This document shows positions 15,541 through 24,428 of a DNA stretch of 31,554 bases, piece after piece; position 1 is the first letter of the stretch, and the number at the start of each line of letters is the position of its first letter. Made by a program: the position numbers and the translations under genes. The notes beneath the pieces were generated by a model. It was not told the origin of the DNA. It ran no database searches and saw only the letters and a program-made list of their open reading frames with translations. Source of the DNA: Lachnospiraceae bacterium (GTDB lineage: Bacteria > Bacillota > Clostridia > Lachnospirales > Lachnospiraceae); assembly GCA_019424135.1 (NCBI GenBank), contig JAHYZZ010000025.1:1-31554 (forward strand), given 5' to 3'.

Positions 15541-16686
15541 ATGAAATTTTTCCATCTGTCCGATCTGCATATTGGAAAGCAGCTCCACCATTACAGCTTA
15601 AAAGAGGATCAAAAAGAGATCCTAAGTCAAGTGACTGCTTATGCCAGACAGCTTCATCCGGATGCCATTGTGATCGCCGGCGACGTCTATGATAAATCCG
15701 TGCCGTCGGCGGAAGCGGTCAGCCTCTGGGATGAGTTTCTGACGGCTCTTGCAAGTATCCGTCCCAAGATACCGATTCTGATTATAAGTGGCAACCATGA
15801 TTCGGCAGAGCGGCTCCAGTATGCGTCGGCACTCCTTACAGGACAGAAGATCTATCTGGCAGGTGATATACCTAAGACGGGTCTTGCCAAGGTAACACTC
15901 CAGGATGAATATGGAGACGTGACGTTTTATCTGCTTCCTTTTGAAAAGCCATCCTATGTCAGACATCTGTTCCCAGAAGCTCCTCCAGAAACATATACAG
16001 AGATGATGGAGAAATTAATAGATAGAGAAAAGATTGATTTTGCAAATAAAAGAAATGTATTAGTTTCTCATCAATTCTATCTGGGGACCACACCCCAGGT
16101 AACCTGTGATTCAGAAGTTGTTTCCGTGGGCGGGCTGGATCAGGTAGATGTATGGGCGATCCAAAAATTTGATTACGCAGCCCTTGGACATCTTCACAGC
16201 CCTCAGTGCGTTGGTGGAGAAAGAATCCGTTATTGCGGCACGCTGTTGAAATATTCGGTCAGTGAAGCAGGACAGAAGAAGGGGCTGAATGTTATTACCC
16301 TCCGTGAAAAAGGTCGAGAGCCGGAGGTGGAAATGCTGCCGCTTCAGCCCCTCCGTGATGTCCGGAAAAAGGAAGGGACTCTGGAGCAGCTTTTGAAGGA
16401 AGCGATTCCAGAGGAGAAGAATGATTTCGTCAGCATCACTTTGACGGACGAAGAAGAGCTATATAAACCCAAAGAACAGCTGGAACGGGTGTATACACAT
16501 ATATTAGAGCTTCGGATTGAAAATAACCGGACACGAAGGAAGCTGGAGGAATTGGATGAGAAACTTGTCATCAAAAGTCCATCGGAGGTTTTCGGGGAAT
16601 TTTATTTCCAGATGCATGGCAAGACGATGACCAGCAAGGAACAGAAAATCATAGATGAGATCTTTGAACAAGTGAAGGGAGAATAA
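15541..16686 (+). CDS. sbcD: Exonuclease SbcCD, nuclease subunit D
   Basis: SbcD is the Mre11-type Mn-dependent nuclease of the SbcCD complex, which opens hairpins and trims protein-blocked DNA ends. The 381-residue protein shows the calcineurin-like phosphoesterase motifs in order: DLHIGK (8-13), GDVYDK (about 47-52), GNHDSAERL (about 84-92), VSHQ (about 177-180) and GHLHS (about 219-223). Those Asp, His and Asn residues form the di-metal site. The RBS AAAGGAAGG precedes the ATG. sbcC starts two bases after the stop, so they are translationally coupled. Confidence 0.95.
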   Translation: MKFFHLSDLHIGKQLHHYSLKEDQKEILSQVTAYARQLHPDAIVIAGDVYDKSVPSAEAVSLWDEFLTALASIRPKIPILIISGNHDSAERLQYASALLTGQKIYLAGDIPKTGLAKVTLQDEYGDVTFYLLPFEKPSYVRHLFPEAPPETYTEMMEKLIDREKIDFANKRNVLVSHQFYLGTTPQVTCDSEVVSVGGLDQVDVWAIQKFDYAALGHLHSPQCVGGERIRYCGTLLKYSVSEAGQKKGLNVITLREKGREPEVEMLPLQPLRDVRKKEGTLEQLLKEAIPEEKNDFVSITLTDEEELYKPKEQLERVYTHILELRIENNRTRRKLEELDEKLVIKSPSEVFGEFYFQMHGKTMTSKEQKIIDEIFEQVKGE

Positions 16687-16688
16687 CT

Positions 16689-19600
16689 GTGAGACCATTA
16701 CGATTAGAACTGTCTGCATTTGGATCATATGCGGCAAAGACAGTCATTGATTTTTCAAATATATCCGGCGGGCTGTTTTTGGTGACTGGGGATACCGGGG
16801 CAGGAAAGACAACCGTATTTGACGGGATCACTTATGCACTTTATGACCAGACAAGCGGAGGCCGAAGAAACGGGAATATGATGCGCAGCCAGTATGCTCC
16901 GGATGATGCAGATACCTATGTGGACTTTACATTTTCTTATCGGGATCAGGAGTACCGGGTGCGCAGGAATCCAGAATATCTTCGGGCCGGTAAGCGCCGA
17001 TATAAGGATGGTTCCGTGCGTTTGGTTAGGGAATCCGCAGGGGTAGAACTGACAATGCCGGACGGGAAGGTTTACCGGGGGAAAAAGCGGGAGACAGACC
17101 AGAAAATTGTTAAGATCCTAGGTCTGACTGCGGAACAGTTTACACAGACGGCAATGATCGCCCAGGGCGATTTTTTAAAGCTTCTGCTGGCAGAGTCAAA
17201 GGAACGTAAAAAGATTTTTTCGCATATCTTTCAGACGCAGATTTGCAGCCGGCTCCAGGAGGAACTAAAGGAACGTGCCGGTAATCTCTATCGTCAGCTG
17301 GAGGAGAATCAAAGAAGCGTTAAGTCTGAGATGAGCCGTGTTAAATTAGAAGAAAATACATTCCATGCTATGGAAAAATGGAAAGAGTTGATTGGACAGG
17401 ACATCCCGTCATATGAGGATATTTTTCAAACCTTGCAGGAGATTATCGATAGGGGAATTCGGGAGGAGAAGGAATTAAGCCATAAGGCGGAAGGCCTGCA
17501 GGAACGAATGCAGAAGCTTCGGGATAAGAAACAGGAGGGAGAAGCTTATCTAAAATTAAAAGAAGCCTGGGAAAAGGAAAAACGGAAAAAAGAAGAATTG
17601 GCAGGCAGACAGGATTACTTCCAAGAACTGGAAAGTAGGTTACTCTCTGGAAGAAAGGCGGAGCGGGCAGCACAGGCAGAACGGCTCTTTTTGCAGATCA
17701 CTGAAATCTGTGAAAAAAACAGGAAAGAACTGGAAGAGACAAGAAGAGAACTTGCCAGGACAGAAAAACAAAGAAAAGAAAAAGAAATCCTGTTCCGGGA
17801 GGCGGAGAAAAACAGCAGCAGGACAGAAGAGCAGTATGCAGGAAAAATCGTAATTCTACAGAGTGCTCTGCCGGTCTATGAAGAAATTACAGCACTGGAA
17901 GGACAGAAAAGAAGGATAGAGTCCGAGTTAAGAATCAAAGAAGCACAGACAAAAGAGGCGAAAGAAAAAGAAGAAGAACTGGAGGCAAAAAGAGTTGAAG
18001 CGGCCCATGCCCAAAAAGTTTATGCCAAGGTACAGGTCAGGTTAGAAGCGCTTGAGCACCAAAAAAATGATCTTCAGCGATGGAAGCAGCAGCTGAACGG
18101 ATTGGAGTCAAAGAGACAGGAGCTGCAAAGCAAGGAAAAATGCTGCCGCAAGAAAAAAGAGGAATATGACCGGAAGCATGCCGATTATCTAACCTGTCTC
18201 CAGAAATATGAAAGTAAGTACCAGGCGTTTCTGGAAGGGCAGGCAGGTTTCATGGCACAGAACCTAAAGGAAGGTCTCCCCTGCCCGGTCTGCGGATCCA
18301 TTCACCATCCCACGCCCTGCCGGCTTTCCAAGGAGAGTCCGGCACAGGCCGACGTAGATCAGGCAAAAAGAGCCCGGGATCAGGCCGAAGAAGTACGGAA
18401 TCAGTATGCAGAGGCATATCAGAGGGAGACATCGGGATATCAGACTCTACGGGATATTTTTCTGCAGGAATATGAAAACATTTTTCCAAACGAGGAGGGG
18501 CTGGATGCAGAAGAACAAATCGAGCAGGAACTGGAGAAAACGAAGAAGAAGGAAGATGAGTTACAGGATCATCTGATCCATACATGGAAGGAGAAAGACC
18601 GCTGTCTAAAAGCACAGGAACTGGAAAAAGAGATGCAAAAAGAGCTGGAGACAATCAAGGAGCAAAGCAGCCAATTCCGGCAGGAACAAGAGCAGCTGAT
18701 GCTGAAAAACAAAGAGCTGGAAACAACTCTTACTACAAAAAAGGAAGGACTCCCTGCAGCAGACGCCAAAGAGGCACAGGAAAGACTCCAAAGCATGCGC
18801 CAGAGGGTCAGCCGTGCCAAGGCGGAAAGTACAAAAGCAGAAGAAGCGTATCAAAAGACCAGAAAGAAGCAGAATCAGCTGGAGGGGCAGGAAGAGCGCC
18901 TGGAAAAAACCTGTCAGCAGAATGAGTCAGATAGAGTTTGGCGGATGAAAGAGTTCCAAAGAACCTTGTCTGAACAAGGGTTTCCTGATGAATCTTCGTA
19001 TCGGAAGTCAGTGATAGGTGATATAGAAATGAAAGCAGCCGAGGAGAAACTTAAATCCTACCGAGAGTCCTGTAAAGAAGCAGACGGAAGGATCCAAAGC
19101 CTAAACGAGCAGCTTCACGAAAAAGATCCGGTAGATCTTCCGGCGGTTATGCAGGAAATGGAACAGGTGGAACAGGAGTATTCCGTCACCTCCAAGAAGC
19201 ATCTGCAGATATATGAGAAGAACAGAAGGAATCAGGAAGTGATGGAGAAAATGAGACATTTGGAGGATGTGGACGGCGGCCTGCAAAAAGAGTATGAAAA
19301 GGTCAGCCGGTTAAGCAAGACTGCCAACGGTACCTTAATCGGTTCGGTGAAGCTGGATTTTGAAACCTTCGTTCAGCGCCAATATTTTAAACAGATCATT
19401 CAGGCTGCCAATCAGCGGCTGATCCGCATGACTTCTGGAGAATTTCTGCTGCAGTGCAGACAGATCGAACATCTGGGAAGCCAAGGACAGGCGGGACTGG
19501 ATCTGGATGTCTATGATATGGCCGGAGATTCGGTGCGGGATGTACGGACTCTGTCCGGAGGCGAGTCGTTTATGGCGTCCCTTTCTATGGCACTGGGGCT

Positions 19601-19844
19601 TTCGGATATCGTACAGAATACGGCAGGAGCCGTCAGTATCGAGACGATGTTTGTGGATGAGGGGTTTGGCGCTCTGGATGATGAAGCGAGAGAAGAAGCA
19701 ATCCGGGCGCTGTCCGATCTGGCAGGTGAGCGGCGTCTGGTGGGGATTATTTCCCACGTGAACGAACTCAAGGAGCAGATTGAACGAAAACTTGTCATTA
19801 CAAAGACAGAACATGGAAGTACAGCCGTCTGGTCTCAAGATTAA
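16689..19844 (+). CDS. sbcC: Exonuclease SbcCD, ATPase subunit C
   Basis: SbcC is the Rad50-like SMC-type ATPase partner of SbcD. The 1051-residue protein has Walker A GDTGAGKTT at residues 34-42, a Q-loop region with TAEQFTQTAMIAQGDF, two long charged coiled-coil arms (about 180-500 and 570-880), a zinc hook CPVC at 532-535 almost exactly in the centre, the ABC signature LSGGE near 955 and Walker B MFVDEGFGALDD near 990. The start is GTG, two bases after sbcD, with AAGGGAG overlapping the end of sbcD. Length matches Gram-positive SbcC (about 1000-1130). The arms are rich in Lys, Glu and Gln codons, which produces long false ORFs on the other strand. Confidence 0.95.
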   Translation: MRPLRLELSAFGSYAAKTVIDFSNISGGLFLVTGDTGAGKTTVFDGITYALYDQTSGGRRNGNMMRSQYAPDDADTYVDFTFSYRDQEYRVRRNPEYLRAGKRRYKDGSVRLVRESAGVELTMPDGKVYRGKKRETDQKIVKILGLTAEQFTQTAMIAQGDFLKLLLAESKERKKIFSHIFQTQICSRLQEELKERAGNLYRQLEENQRSVKSEMSRVKLEENTFHAMEKWKELIGQDIPSYEDIFQTLQEIIDRGIREEKELSHKAEGLQERMQKLRDKKQEGEAYLKLKEAWEKEKRKKEELAGRQDYFQELESRLLSGRKAERAAQAERLFLQITEICEKNRKELEETRRELARTEKQRKEKEILFREAEKNSSRTEEQYAGKIVILQSALPVYEEITALEGQKRRIESELRIKEAQTKEAKEKEEELEAKRVEAAHAQKVYAKVQVRLEALEHQKNDLQRWKQQLNGLESKRQELQSKEKCCRKKKEEYDRKHADYLTCLQKYESKYQAFLEGQAGFMAQNLKEGLPCPVCGSIHHPTPCRLSKESPAQADVDQAKRARDQAEEVRNQYAEAYQRETSGYQTLRDIFLQEYENIFPNEEGLDAEEQIEQELEKTKKKEDELQDHLIHTWKEKDRCLKAQELEKEMQKELETIKEQSSQFRQEQEQLMLKNKELETTLTTKKEGLPAADAKEAQERLQSMRQRVSRAKAESTKAEEAYQKTRKKQNQLEGQEERLEKTCQQNESDRVWRMKEFQRTLSEQGFPDESSYRKSVIGDIEMKAAEEKLKSYRESCKEADGRIQSLNEQLHEKDPVDLPAVMQEMEQVEQEYSVTSKKHLQIYEKNRRNQEVMEKMRHLEDVDGGLQKEYEKVSRLSKTANGTLIGSVKLDFETFVQRQYFKQIIQAANQRLIRMTSGEFLLQCRQIEHLGSQGQAGLDLDVYDMAGDSVRDVRTLSGGESFMASLSMALGLSDIVQNTAGAVSIETMFVDEGFGALDDEAREEAIRALSDLAGERRLVGIISHVNELKEQIERKLVITKTEHGSTAVWSQD

Positions 19845-19883
19845 GGCTGATGATAGAAAACAATCAACAGGGAGGAAAGAAAC

Positions 19884-21017
19884 ATGAATTATGATTATCT
19901 GATCGTGGGAGCCGGCCTATTTGGAGCAATTTTTGCCCACGAAGCAAAAAAAGCAGGGAAAAAAGTGCTGGTGATCGACAAAAGAGACCACATTGGAGGG
20001 AACATCTATACCAAAGAGATAGAAGGGATTCAGGTACACCAGTATGGAGCCCATATCTTTCACACTTCAGATGAAGCAGTCTGGGATTATATCCGGCAGT
20101 TTGCGCAGTTTAACCGTTACACAAACAGCCCGGTGGCGCGGTACAAGGATGAACTATATAATCTTCCTTTTAATATGAACACTTTCAGTAAAATGTGGGG
20201 AATCCGTACGCCGCAGGAAGCGCAGGCCATTATTCAGAAGCAGATTCAGCAGGCCGGTATCAGCGAACCTTCGAACCTGGAAGAGCAGGCAATTTCTCTG
20301 GTGGGCAAAGATATCTATGAGAAGCTGGTCAAAGGCTATACTGAAAAGCAGTGGGGCAGACGTGCCACGGAGCTTCCCAGCTTCATTATCCGCCGGCTTC
20401 CGGTCCGCTATGTCTATGACAACAATTATTTTAATGATAAATATCAGGGAATTCCGATCGGCGGATATACTCAGATCATTGAACGCATGTTAGAAGGAAT
20501 AGAAGTGCGTCTGTCTACCGATTTCTTTTCAAATCGTTCAATGCTTTCGGCAGAAGCCGGAAAGATTGTGTTTACTGGTATGATCGATGCATATTATGAT
20601 TATTGTTTCGGAGAACTGGAATACCGGAGTCTTAGATTTGAAACAGAGATTCTGGATGTGGAGAATTATCAGGGAAATGCGGTGGTAAATTACACAGAAT
20701 ATGAAATCCCTTACACGCGGATTATTGAGCATAAGCATTTTGAATATGGATGTCAGGGAGGATATGGTTCAAGTGGTTCGGGCGTATCGCCGAAGACGGT
20801 GATCACCAGAGAATATCCGGCATCCTGGAGCAGAGGGGAAGAGCCCTACTATCCGATGAACGATGAGAAAAATAATACGCTCTATGCCAGATACCAGGAA
20901 TTGGCAGAAAAAGAGGAGCGCGTGATCTTTGGCGGCCGTCTGGGGATGTATCGTTATTTTGACATGCATCAGGTGGTGGCAGAAGCGTTAAAATGTGCCA
21001 GAAAAGAATTATCATAG
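19884..21017 (+). CDS. glf: UDP-galactopyranose mutase
   Basis: A flavoenzyme that interconverts UDP-galactopyranose and UDP-galactofuranose, supplying galactofuranose for cell-surface glycans. The 377-residue protein starts with the FAD Rossmann motif VGAGLFGAIFAHE (about residues 8-20) and DKRDHIGGN (about 33-41), then QYGAHIFHT, YTEKQWGR (about 150-157) and IPIGGYTQIIE, all typical of Glf. Length is normal (about 365-390). The RBS is GGGAGGAAAG. It begins 39 bases after sbcC and may be read through from it, but no other surface-polysaccharide gene is nearby. It ends at a strong terminator shared with pyrG. Confidence 0.95.
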   Translation: MNYDYLIVGAGLFGAIFAHEAKKAGKKVLVIDKRDHIGGNIYTKEIEGIQVHQYGAHIFHTSDEAVWDYIRQFAQFNRYTNSPVARYKDELYNLPFNMNTFSKMWGIRTPQEAQAIIQKQIQQAGISEPSNLEEQAISLVGKDIYEKLVKGYTEKQWGRRATELPSFIIRRLPVRYVYDNNYFNDKYQGIPIGGYTQIIERMLEGIEVRLSTDFFSNRSMLSAEAGKIVFTGMIDAYYDYCFGELEYRSLRFETEILDVENYQGNAVVNYTEYEIPYTRIIEHKHFEYGCQGGYGSSGSGVSPKTVITREYPASWSRGEEPYYPMNDEKNNTLYARYQELAEKEERVIFGGRLGMYRYFDMHQVVAEALKCARKELS

Positions 21018-21036
21018 AAAAAGAAACATTGAAAAA

Positions 21037-21077
21037 GCGGCAGCTGCAAAAGGAAGCGGCTGCCGCAAATTTTTTTT
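21037..21077. terminator. Bidirectional terminator between glf and pyrG
   Basis: GCGGCAGC (21037-21044) pairs with GCTGCCGC (21059-21066). A T8 tract follows on the plus strand (21070-21077), and the minus-strand copy is followed by TTTTT, so it can end both convergent genes. Confidence 0.92.
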
Positions 21078-21082
21078 ATGTT

Positions 21083-22708
21083 TTACAGTCTGGTGTTGTG
21101 ATGTTCTTTCTGGTAGTCGAGAGCCGCCTCGATAAATCCACGGAACAAAGGATGGGGGCGATTAGGCCTGGACTTCAGTTCCGGATGAGCCTGGGTGGCA
21201 ATGAACCAGGGATGGTTGGGAAGCTCGATCATCTCAACGATCCGCCCGTCCGGAGACAGACCAGAAAGCCTCATTCCATGGGACGTCAGAGCATCCCGGT
21301 AATCATTGTTCACTTCATACCGGTGGCGGTGGCGTTCGCTGATCTGGTCTGTGCCATAAAGCTTGTATGCCTTGGAGTCTTTGTCCAGAACACATGGATA
21401 TGCACCAAGACGTAAGGTTCCGCCGATATCCTCCACCCCAATTTGATCCGGCATGATATGGATGACAGGATGGGTGGTGTCAGGTTTTAACTCTGCGCTG
21501 TGGGCATCGTTATATCCAAGGACGTCCCTTGCAAATTCAACGATGGCAAGCTGCATGCCAAGACATAGACCCAGGAACGGTACATTATGTGTCCGTGCAT
21601 ATTTAATCGCTTCGATTTTTCCGTCAATACCACGGTGACCGAAACCGCCCGGAACCAGAATACCGCTGACATCGCCAAGCAGTTCGTCCACATTTTCGGC
21701 AGTAACTGTCTCAGAGTCTACCCATTTGATATTTACAGTTGCACGGCTGAAGATGCCTCCGTGCTTAAGCGCTTCTACCACGCTGATATAAGCATCATGA
21801 AGCTGAATGTATTTTCCTACCAGAGCTACGGTAACTTCCGTGTTTGGATGTTTCAGATAGTCTACCATCTCGGTCCAGTCCTTTAAGTCTGGATCCGGAC
21901 AGGGGAGATTGAGACATTCACAGACTACGCCTGCCAGATTTTCCTTTTCCATAGCCAGAGGAGCCTCGTATAAGTACTCCACATCCAGATTCTGCAGGAC
22001 ATGATTGGAAGGTACATTGCAGAACAGGGCAATCTTATCTTTGATTCCGACATCCAGAGGATATTCCGAGCGGCAGACCAGAATGTCCGGCTGGATTCCC
22101 ATTCCCTGCAGATCTTTGACACTTGCCTGGGTCGGTTTTGTCTTCATTTCCTGTGACGCACGCAGATAAGGAATCAGTGTTACATGAACCAGAACCACAT
22201 TTTCACGTCCTTTTTCATGCTGAAACTGCCGGATTGCCTCCAGGAACGGCTGGCTTTCAATATCGCCTACGGTTCCGCCTACCTCGATAATGGCGATCTC
22301 TGTATCTTTGGCAGCTTGATTGCGGTAAAAACGGCTCTTGATTTCATTGGTGATATGAGGAATTACCTGTACTGTGCCGCCTCCGAAATCTCCACGGCGT
22401 TCCTTCTGAAGAACGGACCAGTAAATCTTTCCAGTGGTAACATTTGAATTTTTGCTGAGACTTTCATCAATAAATCGTTCATAGTGTCCCAGGTCAAGAT
22501 CCGTCTCGGCGCCGTCGTCTGTTACGAAAACCTCTCCGTGCTGTACCGGATTCATGGTGCCAGGGTCGATATTAATATAAGGGTCAAATTTCTGCATGGT
22601 CACGGTATATCCGCGTGCCTTCAAAAGTCTCCCCAGAGATGCAGCGGTGATACCCTTTCCAAGTCCGGAAACGACACCACCTGTAACAAACACATATTTT
22701 ACTGCCAT
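21083..22708 (-). CDS. pyrG: CTP synthase (glutamine hydrolysing)
   Basis: Makes CTP from UTP, ATP and glutamine. The 541-residue protein starts MAVKYVFVTGGVVSGLGKG, with the synthetase-domain P-loop. The N-terminal amidoligase domain (about 1-265) contains DPYINIDPGTMNPVQHGEVF and EVGGTVGDIES. The C-terminal class I glutamine amidotransferase domain has the oxyanion loop LVPGGFGHRG and the nucleophile Cys in LGLCLGMQ (about residue 380); the catalytic His-Pro-Glu is in ATQAHPELKSRP near the end. Length is canonical (about 535-550). The RBS AAGGAGGG is strong. The UPF0371 gene ends 44 bases upstream, and a TATAAT at its end (minus strand, 22757-22752) may give pyrG its own promoter. Confidence 0.98.
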   Translation of the reverse strand: MAVKYVFVTGGVVSGLGKGITAASLGRLLKARGYTVTMQKFDPYINIDPGTMNPVQHGEVFVTDDGAETDLDLGHYERFIDESLSKNSNVTTGKIYWSVLQKERRGDFGGGTVQVIPHITNEIKSRFYRNQAAKDTEIAIIEVGGTVGDIESQPFLEAIRQFQHEKGRENVVLVHVTLIPYLRASQEMKTKPTQASVKDLQGMGIQPDILVCRSEYPLDVGIKDKIALFCNVPSNHVLQNLDVEYLYEAPLAMEKENLAGVVCECLNLPCPDPDLKDWTEMVDYLKHPNTEVTVALVGKYIQLHDAYISVVEALKHGGIFSRATVNIKWVDSETVTAENVDELLGDVSGILVPGGFGHRGIDGKIEAIKYARTHNVPFLGLCLGMQLAIVEFARDVLGYNDAHSAELKPDTTHPVIHIMPDQIGVEDIGGTLRLGAYPCVLDKDSKAYKLYGTDQISERHRHRYEVNNDYRDALTSHGMRLSGLSPDGRIVEMIELPNHPWFIATQAHPELKSRPNRPHPLFRGFIEAALDYQKEHHNTRL

Positions 22709-22752
22709 AGTTCCCTCCTTTAGTAATAGCTACGTTAAAAAATACTTTTCGA

Positions 22753-24246
22753 TTATACACCGGTTTCTTTGAAAAATACAGGGTTATTTTCATATTTTGC
22801 CTCGAAAGTTGCCTGGATGGACAATTTCTTAAATTGCTTCATATCCACAGATCCTACCATAACCGAGGTATGTGCCTGACATCCGGCAAGTTTTGGAAGC
22901 TGATCTAAAGCCAGCTGGGCGTTTGCACTGGTGGCGGCACTGACTGAAAGGGCGATCAGGACTTCATCAGTATGCAGCCTGGGGTTGCGGCTTCCGAGGT
23001 ACTTGATTTTCAGCTTTTGAATCGGTTCGATGGCCTCTGGTGAGATGACATGACAGTCGTGGTCTATCCCGGCCAGTTCCTTTAAGGCATTGAGAAGCAG
23101 CGCTGCGCATGCTCCCAGAAGATGAGAGGTCTTTCCGGTGATCATACGGCCGTCTTCAAGCTGCAGAGCCGCTGCAGGGCCGCCCGTTTCCTGGGCACGC
23201 CTTAATGCGGCGTCTACCACCGGACGGTCGTGGATGGTAATGCCTGCCTGATTCATCAGCATTTCGATTTTGTAAACTTCATCCTCTGCACAGGAACCGA
23301 TCAGGAGACGGCGCAGAGAATCATAATATCTGCGGATGATCTCCTGCCTGGATGCCTCCTGGCACGCTTCATCATCACAGATACAGTTTCCGGCCATGTT
23401 AACTCCCATGTCAGTAGGAGACTTATAGGGACTTGTGCCATAAATTTTCTGGAACATGGCATGAAGCACCGGAAAGATTTCCACATCCCGGTTATAGTTT
23501 ACGGTAGACTTTCCGTAGGCTTCCAGATGGAAGGGGTCAATCATATTGATGTCATTGAGATCTGCGGTAGCTGCTTCATAGGCCAGATTTACCGGATGCT
23601 TCAGCGGAAGATTCCAGATTGGAAAGGTTTCAAACTTTGCATAGCCGGCCCGGATACCTCGTTTGTGCTCATGATAGAGCTGGGAAAGACAGACCGCCAT
23701 CTTGCCGCTTCCAGGACCGGGAGCTGTGATGACGACTAAGGGTCTGGATGTCTCGATATACTCATTTTTCCCGTAGCCATCGTCGCTGACGATCAATGGG
23801 ATATTGGCCGGATAGCCTGGTATGAGATAGTGGCGGTAAACTTTAATCCCCAGTTTCTCCAGCCGATTGCAGAACAAATGTGCACTTTCCTGGCCGGCAT
23901 ATTTCGTGATAACGACACTTCCCACATAAAGACCGTGCTGTCGATAGACACCAATCAGGCGCATGACATCTGTATCGTATGTAATACCAAGATCCCCACG
24001 TATCTTGTTCTTTTCAATGTCCTCTGCGCTGATGACAATGACGATTTCAGCCTGGTCAGTAAGCTGCTTTAGCATGCGCAGCTTACTGTCGGGCTGAAAT
24101 CCAGGCAATACCCTGGATGCATGGTAATCGTCAAACAGCTTCCCACCAAATTCCAGATAGAGTTTATTGTCAAATTGACCGATCCGTTCACGAATATGGG
24201 AAGACTGGGTTTTCAAGTATTTTTCATTGTCAAATCCGATTTTCAT
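22753..24246 (-). CDS. UPF0371 / DUF1846 family protein
   Basis: A 497-residue protein with the recognisable start MKIGFDNEKYLKTQSSHI and the conserved stretches KLYLEFGGKLFDDYHASRVLPGF, ITAPGPGSGKMAVCLSQLYHE (a Gly-rich, P-loop-like segment near 166) and PTDMGVNMAGNCICDD. It is full length for the UPF0371/DUF1846 family (about 495-500 residues). The family is widespread in Firmicutes; its biochemical role is not established to my knowledge. No signal peptide or membrane segments are visible. The RBS AGAGGAA precedes the ATG. It is divergent from ftsH and lies upstream of pyrG on the same strand. Confidence 0.93.
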   Translation of the reverse strand: MKIGFDNEKYLKTQSSHIRERIGQFDNKLYLEFGGKLFDDYHASRVLPGFQPDSKLRMLKQLTDQAEIVIVISAEDIEKNKIRGDLGITYDTDVMRLIGVYRQHGLYVGSVVITKYAGQESAHLFCNRLEKLGIKVYRHYLIPGYPANIPLIVSDDGYGKNEYIETSRPLVVITAPGPGSGKMAVCLSQLYHEHKRGIRAGYAKFETFPIWNLPLKHPVNLAYEAATADLNDINMIDPFHLEAYGKSTVNYNRDVEIFPVLHAMFQKIYGTSPYKSPTDMGVNMAGNCICDDEACQEASRQEIIRRYYDSLRRLLIGSCAEDEVYKIEMLMNQAGITIHDRPVVDAALRRAQETGGPAAALQLEDGRMITGKTSHLLGACAALLLNALKELAGIDHDCHVISPEAIEPIQKLKIKYLGSRNPRLHTDEVLIALSVSAATSANAQLALDQLPKLAGCQAHTSVMVGSVDMKQFKKLSIQATFEAKYENNPVFFKETGV

Positions 24247-24293
24247 ATGTACGTATTCCTCTATTCATCTACTATATATAGTGATTACATTTG

Positions 24294-24327
24294 CTTGATA
24301 TGGAAGTATAAGCATTAATATATCAAG
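24294..24327. repeat. Inverted repeat between the UPF0371 gene and ftsH
   Basis: CTTGATAT (24294-24301) is repeated inverted as ATATCAAG (24320-24327), an 8-bp perfect match with an 18-base spacer. It lies in the divergent intergenic region and could be an operator, or only A+T-rich promoter sequence. Confidence 0.4.
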
Positions 24328-24374
24328 TATACTACAAGATATGGTAAGTTTACAATCTTTTCATAATGTTTTTA

Positions 24375-24403
24375 TTGATTTCCCGGGGGGCTGTTCGTAT
24401 AAT
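24375..24403 (+). promoter_or_regulatory. Predicted sigma-A promoter of ftsH
   Basis: TTGATT (24375-24380) and TATAAT (24398-24403) with 17-base spacing, followed by AGGAGG (24417-24422) and the ATG at 24429. Confidence 0.75.
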
Positions 24404-24428
24404 GTAAGAGTAATACAGGAGGAAAAGA

